A DNA stretch of 64,000 nucleotides from Paulownia fortunei. Taxonomy: Eukaryota > Streptophyta > Magnoliopsida > Lamiales > Paulowniaceae. Below are positions 57,166-64,000 of the stretch, in pieces. The stretch's first letter is position 1; each line of letters begins with the position of its first letter. Below the pieces are notes generated by a model. It was given only the letters and a program-made list of their open reading frames with translations. It was not told the DNA's origin and did not search any database. The stretch is from the NCBI GenBank assembly GCA_019321725.1, contig CM033108.1:12232060-12296059 (forward strand). The letters are read 5' to 3'. A program made the translations under genes and the position numbers.

Positions 57166-58496
57166 ATAGGTTCACTTGCTAATTCACTTTAGACTAGGTA
57201 GTCATAATACACTTGTTAGGTATTTCTCATAACTTGTGAGATTTTTAGAATTAAAGAGTGAATTCCAAATAGATTAATTAATTAATCATAATAATTGTTA
57301 TTCATAAGTTAAAAATATTGCAAGCCTACTACTAGCTTAGTTGTGAACCTAAATGATTACACACAATTTGGGATGGAGCATTTCTAACTTGGGAATTGAT
57401 CCAAGGTGTTAGATCATTAATTAATTAGGGTTTAAATTAATTCAAGGAGTTGAATTAGTTATTCAATTAAATAATTAGATTATTTAAATTTGACTAATAA
57501 GATTAGGAATCCCAATTGGAGTGGAGCAATTATTTGACTGGAGCAATTATTTTACTGGATCAATTAATTGTGCAGACTATAAATAATTTAATTATTAAAT
57601 TAATTTATTCAATTAAATAATTGAATTATTTAATTGAGCTTAATTTGATTAAGTGGCTAGATGGAATTAACTAATTAAACTTGGGATTAATCAATCAATT
57701 GGATTAATTGGTGGATTTAGTTAAGAGTCCTAGTCCAATTCAAATGGCCCATATGAATAGGCCTACAAGAGTTGTTGGAAGAAGATGAAGTCCCAAAAAA
57801 TTGATATTCTTGAAAATATCTGATTGGATTAGATAAAATAAATTTCTAAGTATCTTTGGAAGTTACAAGAGATAGAGTTGGAGATTTTTAGGTCATCTTG
57901 AGATCAACCCAAAATCTTCCAATAAAAAGAGTGGTCGAAAATCCAAGAATGGGACTTTTAGAATTTTCTATCACCACATTATAATAATAAGGGGGCCAAA
58001 ATTTGAGGAGAGAATCCTTTAATTTCGGCCATCAAGAATTAAGAGAGAAAAAGTTTTTCTCTTCTGCATCTTTTTTTTAAAAAAAGTATTTTGTCTTTTA
58101 ATTAGAAGTATTCAATTTTTTTATTACAAGTTGATATTAAGAACTAATACTCACAAAAACACACTCCAAAACTAGGTTAGTAAAAGAATTCGGATTGCTA
58201 GCTGAGTTCGGATTTTGTGTTTCTGCTTAAAGTGTGGATTATTTAGAGGGGAGACGATTAGATACCTATGAATAAAATTTAGAAATGAGCTAGCAATTGA
58301 TTGGTTCAAACCATACAACAATCGGAGTGCGTTAAAGGTATAAATCAAAGCTTTATATTTACTAGTAAAATCATTGAAAATTACAAAATCGATAAAATCG
58401 TATCGAATTTGGGGTGATGCTATAATTGTTATAGCATGTATGTTTTAAATTTTTATTTATCTGCTGCACACACCCCGCGATCAAGCGAACCCAATA
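57166..58496 (+). repeat. Copia 5' LTR, truncated at its start
   Basis: Same family as 7817-9319: from TAATTGAAATAGGTTCACTT to AAGCGAACCCAATA. The first roughly 280 bases of the LTR are missing. A primer-binding site follows, so it is a 5' LTR. Confidence 0.82.
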
Positions 58497-58497
58497 G

Positions 58498-58509
58498 TGG
58501 TATCAGAGC
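58498..58509 (+). other. Primer-binding site of Copia element
   Basis: TGGTATCAGAGC, one base after the LTR end, pairs with initiator methionine tRNA. Confidence 0.93.
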
Positions 58510-59938
58510 CACAGTTTATGCAATTCCAATCAGATTCGATTTATGCTAGTGAATTTAATTATTAAATTCTGATTGAAAATTATATTTTTGTAGTTCATTT
58601 AATTATTAAATAAATAAATCTTTTTTGAGTATGATTCAAAAAAATGAAGTAGCTACGCATGCCCTATGGGGCTATTAGATACCTCATCGTGTTAATTTGT
58701 AGAATTTAATTTTTAAATTTCTTAATTAAACTATTAATTTTAAAATTTTGAAACATGGGTTTTTCATGAAAAATTGAGATTTTATCCCAAGTTATGAAAT
58801 TATAATTTTAAATGAATGGTAAATTTACATATCTTGGTAAATTCATGAGATGTGTTTATGGGCATGCATGGGATAATTGTGGAGCCTTCATGATGAATGT
58901 GGTTAAATTTATTTAATTTTGGTTTCTAAGATGGGGCCTACAAGTCTCTTATTCTTTCCTTATACGTACTTTATATTTTTTAAATGAGAGGATATTAAGT
59001 TGAGGTTTTTCTTTTATTTTTGGTGGAGAAGAAGGACAAAGGCAAAGAATCAATAGAAGGCCCATGAATGTATGGAATATATTCATATAATAGAAATTAG
59101 TTTCTATTTTATTTTATTACCCGTAGATTAACCTAGATCCATTTTTGGCTAAAATGGATCGCATAGGATTAGCCCATGATCATCCTAGTTATGTATGTAT
59201 TAGATGCATGCTTGCGTAGGGTTTATTTAATGTTTTCATATGATATGCTTGCTATCAATTGAACAAAAATACATTAAATAAAATAAGATTAAAATTGATG
59301 AGGTTTTGGTTAAAATAAATAAACTCACTTGAATTTAAATCAAGTAAAGAAATTTTTGAAATTCCGATTTCAAGCAAATATGGATAAAATTGGATTAAAC
59401 CCACTAATCCATGCCTGCCATAAAAAATAGATGAGATGACGATGCTACCTTACTTAGTCATTAGTCATGAGTCGTGGAATGATTTTACGATGGAAAGTTG
59501 TGATCTCAACTAACCATAGCAATGCTCACGAGATGGACTCATCTCTACATTGGCCATGAGTCATAGAATATTTTGATGCTCCATCTACAAGGAGGTTTGA
59601 TGGGCCTTACTTGACACTTAATACCATATGGGCTCATAAAATAGGGGTATATGAGAAGAAGTGAGGTAAAACATCTTAAAGGTTGTAAGGAGATACAATC
59701 GTTAAAAGTTAACCACCTATCAATATATTTTATGGGCTCATAAAATTGGGGCATATGACATATTGATTGGACCTCAAGCCCACTAGGAAATATGATTTTC
59801 TAAATTAACATTAGGGGTGATGGATTTCAAATAAAATAGTGGGAGACATTTGTAACTTAAGACCTTGTTATAAATGAATATATTTTTTAAAGAATGCTCA
59901 TTTTCTACCTCGTTTAATTTTTGTAGATTATTTATAAA
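58510..59938 (+). other. Copia 5' leader
   Basis: About 1.4 kb without coding signal between the primer-binding site and gag. A relative lies on the minus strand at 35968-37417. The minus-strand frame at 59545-59754 is not supported. Confidence 0.7.
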
Positions 59939-60620
59939 ATGGCTAAAAATCCACTTACATTAATCCTGGAAGTAAATAAACTAATTGGTCCCAACTATGT
60001 TGATTGGTTAAGGAACCTTTCGATTATTTTACAATAAAAAAAGAGAGATTACATCCTTGATGTGATATCGCCATCGGCCCAATCGATGGATGCCACTAAG
60101 GAGGAACTTGTGGAATATCACAAACTAGTTGATGATGATCTATAAGCACGATGCTATATGATGGCATTGATGTCAAACGAGTTGCAGAGGCAACATGGGT
60201 ACATGCGCATGCACATGATATATATGTTTACCTACAAGATTTGTATGGTGAACAGACTATACAACGAGATATTAGATCTCAAAAGAGCTTTTTAAGACCC
60301 GTATGATAGAGGGCTCTTCAGTCCATGATCATAGATTGAAGATGATAGGCTGATAGAAAGGCTCGAGTTATTTAGAGTCATTATCGACAATAAACTCTAT
60401 CTAGATCTCATTCTGCAGTCTCTGCATCCATCATTTGACACCTTCATTGTCAACTTCAATATGCATAAGATGAGAACTAGCCTTGTTGAGCTGTTTAACA
60501 TATTGAAGACGATTGAGTCTACTATGAAAAAGGTTCCTCGAAGTCCAACAAAGTGAAGACAATGGGTGGCATCTCGAAAAATTCCAATAAGAAAGATGAC
60601 AAATGCCACTACTGTTCATG
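59939..60620 (+). pseudogene. gag: Copia gag
   Basis: Starts at ATG 59939 (MAKNPLTLILEVNKLIGPNY, then VDWLRNLSIIL). This is the typical N-terminus of Copia Gag, where a Trp-containing LxGxNYxxW block starts the UBN2-type domain. It continues KRDYILDVISPSAQSMD, VEYHKLVDDD and MALMSNELQRQH, then in shifted frames LILQSLHPSFDTFIVNFNM (about 60410-60465) and KMRTSLVELFNIL. Stops near 60035 and 60143 and frameshifts break it. The zinc knuckle is reduced to remnants (KKDDKCHYCSC-like, about 60590-60620). Gag would build the particle. Confidence 0.85.
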
Positions 60621-61374
60621 TATTTATTGTTTTGAAGTAAATGTATTAGTTAACGATGCTTCTTGGGTATTAGATACCTATTGGGGGTTTAATCTTTGTA
60701 GTAATTTGTAAGTGATGGCAAGAAATAAGAAGCTAAGTAGAGGAGAGACAGTCCTGTGGTTGGGGAATGCAGCAAAGGTTGCCGCATTACCCATAAGAAG
60801 TGTCAACTCAGCTTTAGAAAATAGAGTAGTTTTAGTCTTAAATAATTGTCTTTATGTTCTAGAGATAGTCAAGACCATTATATACATTCCTATTTTGGAT
60901 GAGAAGGTTTTATTTTTTCAATAAAATATGGAAATTATTCCAATTTTAAAGATTCAGTTTTGATTACCTCAGGCATATTGATGAATGATTTATATTCTAT
61001 TACTCCCAATAACTTATTTCTCCACGTTCAACAAAATAAAAGAATAGATAATGGTAGTTCCCAACTCTTATGACACGCTAGATAAGGTCACATTTGTCAA
61101 AAGACAATTCACAAGTTAGCCCAATTGCTCAATCTTCCAAAAGAGCAAAGAATGCCAACATGTGAATCTTGTCTCAAGTGGATGATGACCAAATCACCAT
61201 TTGTTGGATAAGTAGAGCGACCCAAAGATCTAAGTATTAGTACTCATGGGAATTATCACTATTTCATAACTTTTATTGATGATTATTTTAGGTATGGTTA
61301 TGTCTGCCTTTTAAGGTACAAATTTGAAGCCTTTGAAAAGTTCAAAGAATTCAAATATGGAGTGGAGAAACTGT
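60621..61374 (+). pseudogene. pol: Copia pol: protease relic, GAG-pre-integrase and integrase start
   Basis: Protease relic: VLDTYWGFNLCSNL-like text near 60668-60710 (functional relatives have WxxDSGAxxH). The frame 60712-60924 continues with KKLSRGETVLWLGNAAKVAA and LVLNNCLYVLEIVKTIIYIP, the stretch before GAG-pre-integrase. Then IHKLAQLLNLPKEQRMPTCE and CLKWMMTKSPFVG (61107-61208) form the GAG-pre-integrase/zinc region, and the integrase core opens with HYFITFIDDYFRYGYVCLL (about 61255-61310; the first catalytic Asp is in FIDD). It ends at 61374, where a Gypsy LTR end abuts. Rest of integrase, RT and RNase H are missing. Confidence 0.85.
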
Positions 61375-62160
61375 AACATCCCCTAACACTAAATATAGAT
61401 ATTGATATAATAATAATTTTGACAAGGTGACACATGTGTGTGCATGTTTATAAATATATATATATATATATATATTTGTTTTTTTTGTCAAATGTAGCAC
61501 TGTGAGAAAACAATACAATATTTTCTCACATATAACCCTGTATATAGAAAAATCATCGTTTATATAAAAGCACAACACCCATCACAGTCACTCTATTCTC
61601 AAACTTATTTACTATAAAATTTCAAGAGTTATATAGGACACGATAACCCAAAATTATAAAATGATAGACTCAAAAATTAAAATAATAGTCTATACCTTTG
61701 GAAGAAGTAAGGACATTTTGCATTTTGTAACCTTTTACATATAAACAAAAATTTACAAAATAATAATGATTGTAAAAATTAGAATATACCCACAGCACAA
61801 CCTAGTAGGTCGTCATCCATGTACACTGATCCTCAATACCTGTAGGAACCCTAACGGCTTGCCCAGTAAGTTTTTGGTATCAAGTATCACCAAACTCACC
61901 TACAAGGCATAAACTATATGAGCTAAAGCTCAAGTAAAGATTATGTATGATGAAGAATAATCCACAATATCAAGTCATACATCTCAAAATGCTATGCCCA
62001 CGATGTAATTCCATGCATCAAAATATTTCTTTCAAAATTATTTATTTCTTATACCCCTGACCAATGCTACGATCCCATGCATCGAAAAAGAGCTCTACAC
62101 ACCGCTATAATCCAATGACCAATAATCATAAAAGCATAAAAATGAACTTGTTAATTTAGG
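61375..62160 (-). repeat. Gypsy LTR 3' end block, inverted copy of 2215-2943
   Basis: Begins TGTAACATCCCCTAACAC, the reverse complement of the LTR end at 2943, and continues as a diverged reverse complement of 2943 down to about 2215 (for example GTCATCATCCATG-like text at 61811). It interrupts Copia integrase. It contains a (TA)n run at about 61447-61477. Confidence 0.8.
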
Positions 62161-62560
62161 ATGATGATTGATATCTTATATATTTATAAATTGTTTCACA
62201 TCTGGGGTTGGGGAGTAATGCTTAAGAGACCTAGAAGTAACACACAACTGATCAAAGGTAAGTAAAGATTCATTTGCAACTACAATGCATAGACATAGTA
62301 AATGTGTGATTTATATGTAATATCATAGATCATATGTGCATGGCAGAGGGCACGTATTATTATCATTCATGTCTATTGAGCATACATACATGGGCATTAG
62401 CACGTGAATGTATCATATACGAGCATTGTGATAAATCTTCCATTACATGACATGATTATGAGAAAGGAAAATATTTTTGTTGACTACTAGTAGTGCACCG
62501 AAGCATGCTTGGATTTGCAGGTTTGCGTGCATGAATTTGCATTATATTTACTTTTGCCAA
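62161..62560 (+). repeat. LTR internal block, direct copy of 1611-2000
   Basis: GGGGTTGGGGAGTAATGC and CCTAGAAGTAACACACAA match 1634-1670 in the same orientation. It lies between two inverted copies of the LTR end, so the block is re-oriented relative to its neighbours. Confidence 0.75.
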
Positions 62561-62815
62561 ATGTAGCACTTTGAGAAATATTAAAGTGTTTTCTCATATA
62601 TAACCCTATATATAGAAAAAATCACCATTTATATAAAAATACAACACCCATCACAATCACGTTATTCTAAGACTAATTTACTATCAAATTTCAAGAGTTT
62701 TATAGGACATAACATCCCAAAGTTATAAAACGATAGACTCAAAAATAAAAATAATAGCTTTTACTTTCGAAAGAAGTAAGGACATTTTGCATCTTGTAAC
62801 CCTTTATATATAGTG
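62550..62815 (-). repeat. Second inverted copy of LTR end sub-block
   Basis: CAAATGTAGCACTTTGAGAA to CCTTTATATATAG is again the reverse complement of 2590-2850 and a direct repeat of 61490-61745. Confidence 0.8.
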
Positions 62816-62963
62816 AGTCCTAATATAGTATAAAGATCTTGAATCTCAATTTAACTAAACAACCTTACCACTTAAAAACTATAACCGAATACAACCTTGT
62901 ACGCACCTTTGTTCCACATCTTAAATGTATACTAACCTCATTTAATTGTTATATTATAACTCC
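62816..62963. other. Unassigned spacer
   Basis: About 150 bases of AT-rich sequence between LTR pieces. Nothing recognisable. Confidence 0.4.
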
Positions 62964-64000
62964 TATAACATCCCCCTAAATTTTAGGGATCAAATGTACC
63001 ACATCTATGTTGGAACATGTAAATGAAACAAATGGGACCTATTCACAATTTTATATTTTTTGATGTCACATTAATTTGCATGATGATTTTGATACCCATA
63101 GACATATTCATTCACTCCCCCAATTTTTGTCGCACTTAGATAATATCAAAAAAAATGTAACCATATCATAGAATGGCTAAAACTCACGGATATAACTTCC
63201 CAAGTTCAGCCCCATTCACAGCATACTTAAACAGATTTTTTCTACCATGACAGTTTTGTGCATTTCATGAAATTAATGGTTTGGGCACCCTTACATATAT
63301 TCAATCACTCCCAATTTTTACCACACATATATAACATATACACAGAGACAACCAGATCTAATTCTGAAAAACCAGTCTCCTTCACATAAGACAGAATTTG
63401 AAATTCGATGGTGACAGTTTTGAGCATCTCTTTAATATCATACCCTATTTCAATTTCTAACCTATGAAAATTTATTCCAATACTCTTAACTCATATATTA
63501 ACATGTATATGATGATACTTACAGGTTTTATTCAACATATCATACACTTTTGAAGCCTAAAATACAAAAAAATAGTAAGGTGACAGTTTCTGCCACAAGT
63601 ATTTCCTATCAAGTGTTTGTTATAAAAAACCCTTCATTTGTCCACCAAAGTCTAACTGAAAACTTTCTAACACTTTTATAAGAGATATAGAAAGTTTAAT
63701 ACAGAATAAACCTATTCAGAATAATCTAAAAACCAATGGAAAAATCATAGGTAAGTGTTACCTATGCAGATTTTGAGGTTAATCTTGATGATAATCACTT
63801 CTCCTTTACTTTCCCTGCTTTTATTTCAACTTGGAATCAATTTGGAGCACTTGGAGACCTTAAGGTGTGTGTTTGGAAGCTGAAAATGGCTGAAATGAGG
63901 GTCTGGCCATGGCTTAAGGGTTAAGGAAAGCTTGAGGTGGTGCTTGCTTAAGCTTGGTAGCAAGCATGAGGTGTCAAGTTGTGGTATAAATCTGACCTTT
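62964..64000 (+). repeat. Gypsy LTR 5' part, direct copy of window start
   Basis: Starts TATAACATCCCCCTAAA (original TG likely mutated to TA). From 62989 it matches 1-1000 in the same orientation. It runs off the window end, so its full length cannot be checked. Confidence 0.75.

Noticed and set aside
1..64000. One giant LTR element bounded by the repeats at 1-1000 and 62989-64000
   Set aside because: No primer-binding site follows the LTR end at 2943, and no polypurine tract precedes 62964. The interior consists of unrelated nested elements.

Overview
This window looks like repeat-rich heterochromatin or intergenic DNA from a flowering plant, probably a eudicot. It is strongly AT-rich. I see no intact host gene, rRNA, CRISPR array or bacterial-type operon. 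Almost everything that can be assigned is a transposable element or a fragment of one: Ty3/Gypsy elements (Athila/Tat-like and Tekay-like chromovirus), Ty1/Copia, one L1-type LINE and one hAT DNA transposon. All coding regions are broken by stops, frameshifts or truncation. The species cannot be named from the sequence alone.

Layout. 1-2943 is a nearly complete LTR of a Gypsy family that returns, rearranged, at 61375-64000. 2944-7341 is the 5' end of an Athila-like element on the minus strand (gag fragment, primer-binding site, LTR), and its LTR carries a 2.48-kb hAT element (3656-6138). 7342-11552 is a patchwork of Copia LTR and 3'-internal pieces. 11553-18069 is the 3' half of an Athila-like element on the plus strand: reverse transcriptase, RNase H, integrase, a Cys-rich post-pol frame, a degenerate LOG-family (cytokinin-activating enzyme) fragment, polypurine tract and 3' LTR. 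18070-19733 is a Tekay-type LTR fragment. 19734-26493 is a Copia LTR split by a 5.67-kb non-autonomous gag-only element with paired LTRs and an exact 5-bp target duplication.

After a 100-N gap (26494-26593), 26594-30008 is a four-copy tandem array with an 852-bp period, made from an LTR end, its primer-binding site, the leader and the start of gag. The array runs into a full LTR (29385-31027). 31028-35967 is an Athila-like gag-protease-RT fragment with its 5' LTR. 35968-38790 is a Copia leader plus LTR. 38791-44454 is a minus-strand Tekay-like element truncated in integrase. It abuts, head to tail-fragment, a plus-strand relative (44455-47906) that ends in a chromodomain and a truncated LTR. 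47907-48931 is a Copia LTR. 48932-57165 is a LINE ORF2 fragment interrupted by a Copia element (49792-56602). 57166-61374 is a Copia element (LTR, primer-binding site, gag, integrase) cut off by the Gypsy LTR family at 61375.

The elements do not form a working pathway; they record successive nested insertion and recombination. The points most worth a second look are the LOG-family fragment inside the Athila-like element, the 852-bp array that repeats a primer-binding site, the non-autonomous element with a perfect target duplication, and two junctions with microhomology between unrelated LTR families. Family assignments come from reading translated motifs and repeats by eye; no database search was run.
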